Shown here piece after piece: positions 10,900 to 23,500 of a DNA stretch of 64,000 nt. The notes under the pieces are model-generated. The model did no database searches. It was given only the letters and a program-made list of their open reading frames with translations, and was not told where the DNA came from. The stretch spans positions 1,116,001 through 1,180,000 of the forward strand of contig NZ_PIQF01000001.1 of the NCBI RefSeq assembly GCF_003987275.1, given 5' to 3'. Both the position numbers and the translations under genes were made by a program. Source of the DNA: Idiomarina seosinensis (GTDB lineage: Bacteria; Pseudomonadota; Gammaproteobacteria; Enterobacterales; Alteromonadaceae). Within the stretch, counting starts at the first letter, position 1. Each line of letters opens with the position of its first letter.

Positions 10900-10928
10900 A
10901 TATTACGAGCGAGGGGCACTACAGTCAA
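10900..10928 (-). promoter_or_regulatory. Strong sigma70 promoter of the tRNA-Asp operon
   Basis: On the minus strand TTGACT and TAATAT are spaced by exactly 17 nt. The bases after the -10 box (TCACGCCGCG) are GC-rich, which is typical of stringently controlled stable-RNA promoters. The tRNA-Ser promoter at 60517-60544 has almost the same discriminator. Confidence 0.85.
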
Positions 10929-10995
10929 CCCTTTTTTTCATAATTTTTAAATCATTATGACCGTTTGGCTGAATAATATGCAGATTAGTGCTTTT

Positions 10996-12276
10996 TTAAT
11001 CAGCTTTCTTGGTTTTAGATGTTTTTTGACGGCGCTTCCACCAGACTAAAAAAACAGCGCCAGCCACTAAAATAAGATTGATAACAACCACAACCACCAA
11101 GTTGATCATTAGTTGCCGCTCTTCCGCTTGTTGCCGCTGACGCTCTAATTCGGCCTTACGCTCAGCTTCCTGCCGAGCCTGTTCTGCCAGTTCTTCAGCC
11201 GTCGGCTCTACAACCGGTTCCACTGAGATAAAGCTAAGATCATCAAGTTTCATTTCAAACTCACGTCCCTGCTGAGACGTTGCGAACACAGTCAGCTCGA
11301 CTAAGTGCTTGCCATAAGCGAGGTTAACCAACGGAATGTCATGAGGGAATGACTCCATTTGAGTAACCGAAAATCGGCGTTCCTCGCCATTGGGGTAACT
11401 CACTTGACCATTTACCGCAACGGTTTCTGGTTTTACCAACGACTGGTCAACACTCACTTCAAGCGTATTATCCTGACCACGTTCCTCTGCCAGAGCAAAG
11501 TCAAAGGTAATTGGTTGATGCTCGACAACTACTGCTTTATCTTCGAAGGAACGTTCATACAGTGGTGTTTGCAACTGATACGTAGGAATATATTCACCCG
11601 GCACGACCTCTAGCGAAAAACGTCCGGTAAACACACCATCACCTTGCTGTTCATCGTAAGCACGGCCGTTATCAGCAAATTCGGCGACCCGGGTCGCCGA
11701 TGCCCCAAAATTATCAAAGTCGGGGTTATTGCTGCTTACAAACAATACATCAAGTAATACTGTTTCGCGGAAGCGCGCAGTATCGACTCGCTCTTCACCG
11801 TTATAGAGCACACCTTCTACCTTCAGTTGCTCGTTTTCGAATAACTGTGAGGGTAATGGCTCTGCCTCAAACCGGATTTCCGATACAACTACCGCTTTAT
11901 TGTTCTCATCAACCCGCCCCGCGACCTGCCAGGGGCCAGCATCGGGATTTACAATTTTCACCATGTCAAAATTGGGGTCGGTGTACCAGGTAACCTTGTC
12001 TACTGGGTAATCACTGTCGTACCATTTGCTGCCGTCGGGCTTTATAATAATCAGTGGCGCACTTTCCGGCTCGCGAAAAAATAGCAGAGTAATTTCGTCC
12101 ACATTTGGATCAATTCGAAAACGCTGGCCTTTGATCGGCAACAGGTTATCCATTGAGCTATCCAGCAATTCCATTGCCGAATCATTATTCTGGCTCTGTT
12201 GCTGCCCCCAAGCTGCAGAATTTACAGCTATTAGGCAAAAGCCAAAAAGAACCGCTAGTGTTCGAGCCACAGGCAC
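10996..12276 (-). CDS. TIGR03503-like membrane-anchored periplasmic protein
   Basis: Function is unknown. The 426-residue protein has an N-terminal signal peptide ending near AAWGQQ. A long extracytoplasmic part with beta-rich segments follows, including repeated choice-of-anchor-like stretches with D/N-rich turns (FDNFGASATRVAEF, GDGVFTGRF). A charged helix of E/A/R/Q (about 355-385), one transmembrane segment (about 390-412) and a short basic cytoplasmic tail complete it. This layout matches the gammaproteobacterial TIGR03503 family as I recall it. The start is GTG after GAGGGTGG and lies 22 bp inside the end of dnaQ, so translation is probably coupled to dnaQ. The operon link may be only positional. 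Confidence 0.75.
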   Translation of the reverse strand: MPVARTLAVLFGFCLIAVNSAAWGQQQSQNNDSAMELLDSSMDNLLPIKGQRFRIDPNVDEITLLFFREPESAPLIIIKPDGSKWYDSDYPVDKVTWYTDPNFDMVKIVNPDAGPWQVAGRVDENNKAVVVSEIRFEAEPLPSQLFENEQLKVEGVLYNGEERVDTARFRETVLLDVLFVSSNNPDFDNFGASATRVAEFADNGRAYDEQQGDGVFTGRFSLEVVPGEYIPTYQLQTPLYERSFEDKAVVVEHQPITFDFALAEERGQDNTLEVSVDQSLVKPETVAVNGQVSYPNGEERRFSVTQMESFPHDIPLVNLAYGKHLVELTVFATSQQGREFEMKLDDLSFISVEPVVEPTAEELAEQARQEAERKAELERQRQQAEERQLMINLVVVVVINLILVAGAVFLVWWKRRQKTSKTKKAD

Positions 12277-12965
12277 TTACCACCCTCGCTTTTTACAAGC
12301 TCTAACCGTTGTTGATGTTGTTCTAATTCATCGGCCGATGCGGCTAAAACCTTAAGCGCGGGACGGTTTTTTATTGGTTGGTGTTGTATTTGACCCGGGC
12401 CTGCCTGCTGCCCACGTTGCTGCTGATTGTATAAGTTGAGGTCCGTTTGACCACCCGTCATGGTCAGGTATACGTCAGCTAAAATTTCCGCATCTAATAA
12501 AGCGCCGTGTAAATCACGCGCGGAATTATCAACGCCGTATGCTTTGCACAAGGCGTCTAAGCTATTACGCTGGCCTGGGCGCATTTCACGCGCTAATTTT
12601 AACGAGTCGAGTACAGTGCAGTAATCTTCAGTCGCGCCATACCCCGCTCGCAGTCGTTCAAACTCTGCATCCATATGACCAACATCAAACGGTGCATTAT
12701 GAATTACCAGTTGCGAATCTCTGATAAAATCAATAAATTGATCGACTATCTGGGCATATACCGGCTTGTCAGCAAGAAAGTCATTGGTGATGCCATGCAC
12801 GGCAATCGCTTCGTCTTCAACCACTCGCTGAGGATTAATGTAAACATGGTAATGGTTACCGGTTAATTTTCGATCGATTAACTCAACACAACCAATTTCA
12901 ATAATTCGGTGGCCCTCAGCTGGGTTAATACCGGTTGTTTCCGTATCTAATACCACCTGACGCAT
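12255..12965 (-). CDS. dnaQ: DNA polymerase III epsilon subunit (proofreading exonuclease)
   Basis: DnaQ is the 3'-5' exonuclease that proofreads for DnaE. The DEDDh active site is complete: D7 and E9 in VLDTETTG, D94 in HNAPFD, and H153 and D158 in LHGALLD. After residue 175 comes a Q-rich linker and a C-terminal alpha-binding region. The reading frame extends further upstream, but the ATG at 12965 is preferred. It follows AGGAA and gives the family N-terminus MRQVVLDTETTG. It is divergent from rnhA, the classical arrangement, with 53 bp between the two starts. Length (236) is normal. Confidence 0.97.
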   Translation of the reverse strand: MRQVVLDTETTGINPAEGHRIIEIGCVELIDRKLTGNHYHVYINPQRVVEDEAIAVHGITNDFLADKPVYAQIVDQFIDFIRDSQLVIHNAPFDVGHMDAEFERLRAGYGATEDYCTVLDSLKLAREMRPGQRNSLDALCKAYGVDNSARDLHGALLDAEILADVYLTMTGGQTDLNLYNQQQRGQQAGPGQIQHQPIKNRPALKVLAASADELEQHQQRLELVKSEGGKCLWLEH

Positions 12966-13018
12966 GCTAAATTCCTGATATACTCTGTTCTGAAGTAACG
13001 CCAATAGTAGCAATAATT

Positions 13019-13492
13019 ATGACCAATACAAAAGTAGTTCATTTATACACCGACGGTTCCTGTCTTGGAAATCCAGGTCCAGGCGGCTACGGAGTCGTAC
13101 TAAAATATAATGGACATGAAAAAGAACTAAGCGGAGGTTTTCGCTCGACCACTAATAACCGTATGGAGATGCTAGCCTGTATTAAAGGGCTAAAAGCACT
13201 CAAGCGCGATTGTGCGGTGGTTATCACCACCGACAGTCAGTACGTTAAACATGGTATCGAACAATGGATAACGGGCTGGAAGCGCAATGGTTGGAAGACA
13301 TCCGCTAAAAAACCGGTTAAAAATAAAGACCTCTGGCAGCAGCTAGATAGCGAAATACAACGCCATAAAGTCCGCTGGGACTGGGTTAAAGGTCATTCAG
13401 GTCATGCCGAAAATGAGCGCTGTGATGAACTCGCCCGCCAGGCGGCAAGCGGTTCATCGTTATCGGAGGATAAAGGCTACATCACCGGTTAA
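13019..13492 (+). CDS. rnhA: Ribonuclease HI
   Basis: RNase HI cuts the RNA strand of RNA-DNA hybrids such as R-loops and primer remnants. All four acidic catalytic residues are visible: D12 (LYTDGSC), E50 (NNRME), D72 (TTDSQY) and D136 (ERCDELA), with H126 in VKGHSGH. Length (157) is normal. It shares a 53-bp intergenic region with divergent dnaQ. It nearly abuts the convergent rhodanese gene (2 bp). Confidence 0.98.
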   Translation: MTNTKVVHLYTDGSCLGNPGPGGYGVVLKYNGHEKELSGGFRSTTNNRMEMLACIKGLKALKRDCAVVITTDSQYVKHGIEQWITGWKRNGWKTSAKKPVKNKDLWQQLDSEIQRHKVRWDWVKGHSGHAENERCDELARQAASGSSLSEDKGYITG

Positions 13493-13494
13493 AA

Positions 13495-13887
13495 TTAACT
13501 TTCTCCGGCCGCCACCGGACGTTTTTCTTCGGCCCAGGCACTCATCCCCCCGGCAACACTGTATACTTTGTCTAACCCCATACGCTCGAGGCTCTCGGCA
13601 GCTAATGCTGAGCGCCCACCAGTTTTACAGATCAAATACAGCGGTTTATCCGCGATACGTTGCAGGGCATCATCGTAACCGGCAACATCTGGGTGTTGGC
13701 TCAACTGCATTTCTAACACACCACGTGGCATATTGACTGCTTCACGAATATGGCTTTGGGTGTATTCTGCCGGTTCGCGTACATCGATTACCCGAGCACC
13801 ATCTCGGATTGCTTGCTGAAGCTGTTCTGTGGTTACTTCGTTAACGTTATTTTTTGCCATCTGGCAAAGTTTCATAGCATCAATCAT
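13495..13887 (-). CDS. Single-domain rhodanese-like protein
   Basis: This is a 130-residue rhodanese fold with the active-site loop CKTGGRSA and catalytic Cys87. VIDVREPAEY (33-42) is the usual family segment. It should carry a persulfide and transfer sulfur to an acceptor, but the acceptor is unknown. The loop starts with Cys-Lys-Thr-Gly, which differs from GlpE and PspE loops. The ATG follows AGAGG and overlaps the end of the upstream methyltransferase-like gene by 8 bp, so the two are cotranscribed. E. coli has no rhodanese between yafS and rnhA. Confidence 0.9.
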   Translation of the reverse strand: MIDAMKLCQMAKNNVNEVTTEQLQQAIRDGARVIDVREPAEYTQSHIREAVNMPRGVLEMQLSQHPDVAGYDDALQRIADKPLYLICKTGGRSALAAESLERMGLDKVYSVAGGMSAWAEEKRPVAAGES

Positions 13888-14659
13888 GCAATACCTCTTT
13901 GTTTTGTTCTAGCGTTGATTCTATCCGAGCCGCCGCAACCGGTCTTTGCATAACCGTTGAAGGCTGACCGGCTCTTAATTTTGATACTTTATGGTAAACA
14001 CACTTACGAGCTAATATCGCATAACTGGCATTCAACAATGGCGCCTTACGACATAATTTTTCAGTCCACGTCATCTCTGAACCAAGATGAGACTGATTAT
14101 CCTCGCTGTTCAGGAAACGCCCGATAAAATAGTCGTGTTGCACTATCTCGTAGCCAAGCAGTGATAACCAATCTTTAACCCGCAACGCGGTAAAGTAACG
14201 TCCGGCCCATGGAAACGCTTTCTTCTGTTTCGGATTCCAACCACTTATTAAAGCGGGACTTAATGGATTAAAACCGGTCAATAATAAGTAACCGTCATCG
14301 GCTAAAACTCGATTCACTTCCCTTAATATCTGATGTGGGTCGCGGCCAAATTCAAGGACAAACGGTAAAATAATTTGATCGACCGAGCCATTTTTAAGTG
14401 GCAAATGTTCAAGCTGAGCCCGAACATTGGCCGTTCCCTTATTCGGAGAAATAGTAAGTGGCTGTCTTACACTGAATCGCTGGCAATTAAGCTGCGCACT
14501 CAATGGTCCCAACAAAACGGTAGTCCCACAGCGTAGCCGCCGCCCATAATCATTTATCAGCAGTTGCGTTTGCGTTCTAATATAGTCGCCGCATGCCAGC
14601 TCCTGCCAACCGATGGGAGCCGGGATACGTGAGGGACTATACGCGGGCTTTAACAGCAC
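13880..14659 (-). CDS. YafS-like class I SAM methyltransferase-fold protein
   Basis: The 259-residue protein sits between gloB and rnhA, as yafS does in E. coli. The methyltransferase-11 core is visible after residue 80: LEHLPLKNGSVDQIILPFVLE, then LREVNRVLADDGYLLLTGFNP. The first SAM-binding glycine motif is poor: where ExGxGxG is expected there is LLGPLSAQ. It may bind SAM weakly or not at all. The GTG start follows AAGGATGTCTCC at good spacing. It is divergent from gloB with a 62-bp gap. Substrate is unknown. Confidence 0.75.
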   Translation of the reverse strand: MLLKPAYSPSRIPAPIGWQELACGDYIRTQTQLLINDYGRRLRCGTTVLLGPLSAQLNCQRFSVRQPLTISPNKGTANVRAQLEHLPLKNGSVDQIILPFVLEFGRDPHQILREVNRVLADDGYLLLTGFNPLSPALISGWNPKQKKAFPWAGRYFTALRVKDWLSLLGYEIVQHDYFIGRFLNSEDNQSHLGSEMTWTEKLCRKAPLLNASYAILARKCVYHKVSKLRAGQPSTVMQRPVAAARIESTLEQNKEVLHD

Positions 14660-14721
14660 GGAGACATCCTTTATGTTAGGGTTAAATAAACTAATTCTAT
14701 CCTAGCGGTAAAGAGGTCACT

Positions 14722-15483
14722 ATGCGAGTGCATCCGATTAAAGCCTATTCAGATAACTACATCTGGCTTATTCAACCAACAGCAGAAAAACAAGTTATTG
14801 TTGTAGATCCTGGTGATTCCGGCCCGGTAAAAGCGTGGTTAAAGGAGCACGATGCCAGTGTTGACAGCTACCTAATTACTCACCATCACTGGGACCATAC
14901 CGACGGCCTGCAACCGCTCTTAGATGACTTCCCTGCCCCAGTTTATGGACCCAAAGACAGTAAAATTTCACAAATATCGCAGCCGCTGCAAGAATTCGAT
15001 AAATTCAACCGCTTAGGTCTAAGCTTTGAGGTGTTAGAGACACCTGGTCATACGCTAGACCATATTAGTTTTTATACGCCCGGCCATTTGTTCTGCGGCG
15101 ATACTTTATTTTCTGGCGGCTGCGGCCGCATGTTCGAAGGCACTCCTGAGCAATTTGTCGATTCCCTATCAAAATTACGTCAATTGCCCGGCGACACTCG
15201 AGTATTTTGTGCTCACGAATACACCCAGGCAAACCTGACATTTGCGTCGTTAGTCGAACCAGATAACGCAGTGCTAAAAAGCTACTTAGAAAAAGTAAAG
15301 CTTATGCGGCAACAGGATCAGATAACCCTGCCAAGCAGTCTGCAGTTAGAGCTTGCGATTAATCCCTTTTTACGATTTGACCAACCTCCCGTCACAGACG
15401 CTGCCGAAAACCACGCTAAACGTGAATTAAGTAACAAAATTGAGGTATTTGCAGTGATTAGACAGTGGAAAGATGACGCATAA
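14722..15483 (+). CDS. gloB: Hydroxyacylglutathione hydrolase (glyoxalase II)
   Basis: GloB hydrolyses S-D-lactoylglutathione to lactate and glutathione, the second step of methylglyoxal detoxification. The binuclear metal site is clear: THHHWDH (53-59) with H54, H56, D58 and H59. Further ligands lie in TPGHTLDH, CGDTLF and CAHEY. The C-terminal glutathione-binding helices are present. Length (253) is normal. gshA, which makes glutathione precursor, is also in this window. mltD follows by 48 bp on the same strand. Confidence 0.97.
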   Translation: MRVHPIKAYSDNYIWLIQPTAEKQVIVVDPGDSGPVKAWLKEHDASVDSYLITHHHWDHTDGLQPLLDDFPAPVYGPKDSKISQISQPLQEFDKFNRLGLSFEVLETPGHTLDHISFYTPGHLFCGDTLFSGGCGRMFEGTPEQFVDSLSKLRQLPGDTRVFCAHEYTQANLTFASLVEPDNAVLKSYLEKVKLMRQQDQITLPSSLQLELAINPFLRFDQPPVTDAAENHAKRELSNKIEVFAVIRQWKDDA

Positions 15484-15531
15484 TTCTTTAAACTCGGTGC
15501 GAATTTTAAACAATAGAGAATTCCAGGCCGC

Positions 15532-17169
15532 ATGAACCTGATAATACAACGTTTCGCCGTCGCGGCATTAGCCACTGTGGTAATCAGTGGTTGCAAGAGC
15601 ACTTTAGACAACTCCTGGCTTACCGACACCAGTAGCGTAGCGGAACCGGAGACTAGTGCTGAGCAGCCAGTAGCTGAGCAGCAGAACTCGCCTGAGACAT
15701 TCGACGCCGTCCCAGAACTGGCGTTAGGCACAGAGTTTAACTCCGGTGACACCGCAGATGAACCGTTACCACCAAAGGATTTATGGCAACGTATTCGACA
15801 AAAACTCGAGTTTAAGGCACCCGATAATCCTCGCTTACGCGCCCAACGCAATTGGTATGTTAGTCATCCCGAATACTTAAACAGGGTCGGTAAGCGCTCC
15901 GAACCGTTTTTGCATCTCATCGTTGAAGAGATCGAAAAGCGCGACTTGCCAATGGATTTAGTGCTACTGCCCATCGTAGAAAGTGCGTTCGACCCATTTG
16001 CTTACAGTCATGGCAGCGCTTCCGGTGTTTGGCAATTCATTCCCGGCACTGCCCGCTACTATGGTCTGGATATTAACTGGTGGTACGACGGACGTCGTGA
16101 TGTCTATGCAGCAACCCATGCAGCATTGGATTATCTGGAAGATTTATACGATTACTTTGATGGCAACTGGTTGCACGCGTTGGCAGCATACAACTCCGGG
16201 CAAGGCCGAGTAGGTGCTGCGATCCGGAAAAACAAGCGGGCTGGCAAATCAACCGACTTTTGGTCACTGGACCTGCCCCGGGAAACACGCGCTTATGTGC
16301 CTAAATTACTCGCTCTATCTGATATTTTGGCGAACGCTGAAACCTACGGTATTGTTTGGTACCCGATCGAAAACCAACCCAAGTTGAACGTAGTCGAAGT
16401 CCCAGCGCAAATTGATTTAGCCAAAGCAGCAGAAATGGCAGACTTGCCGCTCGATACTTTACATACCTATAACGCTGCTTATAACCGTTGGTCGACAGCG
16501 CCTGAGGGGCCACATCGTTTATTATTACCCGAACACAATGCCAAACTCTTTTTGGAAGCTATAGAAAACTCTGATCCCAAGCAATGGCTGAGCTGGAAGC
16601 GGCACCAAGTGCGCTCTGGTGAGAGCCTGCTCACCATCGCTAAAAAGTATCATAGTTCTGTTGATGTGATTCAGCAGGCAAATGACATTAGCAGCCACGT
16701 GATTCGTGCTGGCGAGCATTTATTAATTCCGGTTGCTACAGCTGAACTGAGTGACTACTCCTTATCCAAGGGCCAACGTTTACAGTCAACTCAACAACGT
16801 AAACGGGATGGTAAGAAGATCGACTATATTGTGCAAACAGGTGACACTTTATGGGACATTAGCCGCACCTACCAGGTAGGCACGCGGGAACTGGCCAAGT
16901 GGAATGGGATGGCTCCCGGTGACTTCTTGCGTCCAGGTCAAAAACTGGTAATCTGGCAAGAGGGTAAACAACCTGAACGCCGTCAGGTGGGCTTGATAAG
17001 GACTGTTATTTATCAAGTAAGGAACGGCGACTCACTCGCACGTATCGCTAATAAATTTAATGTATCCATCCGTGACATAGAGCAATGGAACGATATTAGT
17101 CGAAACCGTTATTTACAACCAGGGCAACGTCTTACTTTAAAAGTAGACGTCACCAACGTCAGTGGTTAG
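15532..17169 (+). CDS. mltD: Membrane-bound lytic murein transglycosylase D, with three LysM repeats
   Basis: MltD cleaves peptidoglycan glycan strands, forming 1,6-anhydromuramic ends, from the outer membrane. The lipobox is VISGC with Cys21. The SLT domain has the catalytic glutamate E150 in LLPIVESAFDPFA, followed by GSASGVWQFIPGTA. Three LysM repeats follow, starting near 365 (VRSGESLLTIA), 434 (VQTGDTLWDIS) and 498 (VRNGDSLARIA). Length is 545. A small exported protein gene begins just after its stop codon. Confidence 0.95.
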   Translation: MNLIIQRFAVAALATVVISGCKSTLDNSWLTDTSSVAEPETSAEQPVAEQQNSPETFDAVPELALGTEFNSGDTADEPLPPKDLWQRIRQKLEFKAPDNPRLRAQRNWYVSHPEYLNRVGKRSEPFLHLIVEEIEKRDLPMDLVLLPIVESAFDPFAYSHGSASGVWQFIPGTARYYGLDINWWYDGRRDVYAATHAALDYLEDLYDYFDGNWLHALAAYNSGQGRVGAAIRKNKRAGKSTDFWSLDLPRETRAYVPKLLALSDILANAETYGIVWYPIENQPKLNVVEVPAQIDLAKAAEMADLPLDTLHTYNAAYNRWSTAPEGPHRLLLPEHNAKLFLEAIENSDPKQWLSWKRHQVRSGESLLTIAKKYHSSVDVIQQANDISSHVIRAGEHLLIPVATAELSDYSLSKGQRLQSTQQRKRDGKKIDYIVQTGDTLWDISRTYQVGTRELAKWNGMAPGDFLRPGQKLVIWQEGKQPERRQVGLIRTVIYQVRNGDSLARIANKFNVSIRDIEQWNDISRNRYLQPGQRLTLKVDVTNVSG

Positions 17170-17173
17170 TGGT

Positions 17174-20566
<3,393 letters not shown>

Positions 20567-20593
20567 TCAGTTGCCAACCCTTTGTGGTTATAG

Positions 20594-23500
20594 TTATTCG
20601 CCTTCGGTCATAGCGACCGCTTGTTCAACATCGACTGCAACCAGTCGTGATACGCCTGCCTCTTGCATAGTAACACCGGCTAAGTGTGATGCCATTTCCA
20701 TTGCTACCTTATTGTGACTAATATAAATAAACTGAACCGATTCTGACATTTCGTTAACCAGGCGACAAAACCGTCCAACATTGGCATCATCCAAAGGTGC
20801 ATCCACTTCATCCAGTAAGCAAAATGGTGCGGGGTTCAGACGAAATATAGCAAACACCAATGATAAAGCGGTTAGCGCCTTTTCTCCACCACTTAACAAG
20901 TGGATCGTACTGTTTTTCTTTCCCGGAGGTTGAGCCATAATAGCGACCCCGGTTTCCAGTAAGTCATCATCGGTCAACTGCAACTGCGCACTGCCGCCGC
21001 CGAACACCTTAGGAAACAATAACTGCAGATCGCGGTTAACCGCTTCAAAGGTTGTTTTGAATCGCTGACGCGTCTCTTTATCAATTTTGCGTATTGCTTC
21101 TTCCAGCGTTTCAAGTGCCGAGAATAAGTCATCGTACTGCTGATCAAGATAATCTTTACGCTGTTTTTGCGTTTCAGCCTCGTCAATCGCGGCTAAGTTT
21201 ATCGCGCCCAGCCGTTTAATCTGACTCTGCACTCGCTCCAGCTGTTGTTCCCAACGTTTTTCATCCGCTTGTTCATCGATTTCTTGCAGCAGCTGTTTTA
21301 AGCTAAGCCGGGTTTCAGCCAACGACTCTAGTACTGCTTGGGTGCGCTCTTGCAACTTGGCCAATTCTATTTCTGTCGACTGCATCTGCTGCTGGATCTG
21401 CGCTATTTTCTCGCGCAACGCAGAACTTCCCTGAGTCAATTCATGCAGTTCGTTTTCGACCTCTGCAAGTTGCTCACGTTGCTGTTGCAACTGTTCACTT
21501 GCCTGCTCACGCTGCTCAAGCAATTGCTGCAACTGCTCTCGATCACTCTCCTGCTGCTCTGTCAGCTCCTGCTCAGACACTGTTTGCAACTCATCCTGCA
21601 AAGCTTGAATACGCTGTTGATGACGCTCATTTAATTTTTCCAGCTGTTGTCGCTGGGTGAGTAAATGCTGTCGCTCTAACTGTACTTGCTGTTGCCGACT
21701 ACTCAATTGTTGTTGCTGCTGTTGCGCTTGCCGTAATTGCTGCTCTAACTCGGCTTGCTGCTCTGGCTGCAGCTCCGGAAACTGATCAAGTCGTTGCTGC
21801 CACTCATCCTGCTGCTGTTGCAGCTGTTCTAACTGTTCTTCTGCGAGGGCTTGTTGTTGCTCTAATTGCTGTTGTTGTTCGACTAATTTTTGCTGCTGCT
21901 GTTGTCGCTGTTGATAGTGCTGCTGGCTGTAGCTATAACGTTGCTGTTGCTTAGTCAGCTCAGTTTGCTGTACCTGCAGCGCTTGCTGTAACTGCTGTTG
22001 GTCACTTTCTGCCTGCTGAAATTTCTGTTCAGCAGCAATAACTTGTTTACAAGCATCATCATAATCTGATTGTAACGGCACCAATTGCTGTTCTAACTCT
22101 CGTACTTGCTGCTGAATTTCAAGAATACTGTCACCCTCACTCAAGCCGTCCACAGCCAACGATTGAGGAGTACACCAGTGACCTTCTTTGGTTAGCGCCA
22201 ATATAGTTTGCGGTAACTGTGCGAACAATCGTGGTGCCTGCTCTAACGCGTCGACCAGTATGCAGTAGCGCAGTAACGACCATTGCCGGGCCGGGCCAGA
22301 AACAACCGCTGCAGCAGTGTTGTCATCCGCACCAGGCGCACTGTCCTCTGCCCACAACACACTAATGCCCTTAGGAAGTTCACTAGCGCTTACTGACTTT
22401 GATAACCAATAGCTATCTAACCAAGGCTTTAAAACTTTTTCTAAAGCACGTCGCCATTCTGGTTCAACCTTTAACACTTCACGCAGCGGCTGAGCAGCCT
22501 GCTGCTCCAGCCAATTCTCTGCAGCGGCAGATAGTTCTGACTGTTGGTTTTGCAACAACTGCTGCAATGTCTGCAAGCGTGTCTGCTGTTGCTGACTGCG
22601 CTGCTGACATTCCAGTTGCTGCTGTCGGGCTTGCTCCAATTGTTGCTGTAATTGCAGTAACTGTGACCGATGTTGCTGCTGTTGTTGCTCAGTTTCTGTG
22701 ACTTTATTCTCACATTCTTGCAACAGTTGCTTATGTTGCTGCTGTTCACTTTTCGCCGTCGCCAGATCAAGTTCAGATTGTTGTTCAGCCAGTTGCTGTT
22801 GTTGTTCCTGCAAATAGCTTAGTTGCTGCTGCAAGCGCTGATGTTGCAATTCAGTCTGTTGCAATTGCTGTTGTACATGTCGTTGCTGTTGCTGATGTTC
22901 ACGTTGTTGCTGCTGATATTGTTGCCATTGCTCGTCCGCGTCCTGCAACTGATCCTCGACCAATAACAATTGCTCCTCAAGCTGCTCTGCTTGCGGTTCT
23001 AACGCTTGTTGTTGTTGCTCTAGGCGTTGCTGCTGCTGGCTATCTTCTTCACCCTGCTGCTGCAATTCCTCAAGCTCTTGTTGTAATTGCTGATGACGAA
23101 GCTTGCGTTGTTCTGTCAGTTGTTGCTGATGCTGGATGGACTGTTCTAGTCTGGTGACCTGATTCGATATCTTAAAGAGTTGCTGCTGATGGTCGTCAAC
23201 CGTTTGTTTTAGCTGTTGCGCCAGCTCACGGCGTTCAATAACACCACGCTCGTCTCCCGTCTGTTCGGCCTGCCAACGCTCCAATTCCGTCCGCTGCTGT
23301 TCAAGCTCTGTTTGCAGTTGTTGCCGTTTTTGTTCCAATTGCTGCCAACGTAACGCATAAAGCTCACCCTTTAATTGCCGTTCCTGCGCTTTTAGTTCTT
23401 TAAAACGCTTTGCCGCAGAAGCCTGGCGTTGCAACTTTTCGAGCTGTTGTCCCAGCTCCTCACGAACATCCGCTATCCGCTCCAGGTTTTCGCGGGTGTG

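Noticed and set aside
12966-13018. Promoter-like TTGGCG/TATATC for dnaQ
   Set aside because: Transcription would start at the ribosome binding site itself, leaving almost no leader.
15318-15851. 177-codon minus-strand frame over gloB and mltD
   Set aside because: It spans two well-supported plus-strand genes and contains no recognisable domain.
21338-21634. Leucine-rich frame antisense to smc
   Set aside because: It is the complement of CAG/CAA glutamine codons read as CTG/TTG, with no start support.
22399-22701. Alanine/valine-rich frame antisense to smc
   Set aside because: Same cause: another frame of the low-complexity smc arms.
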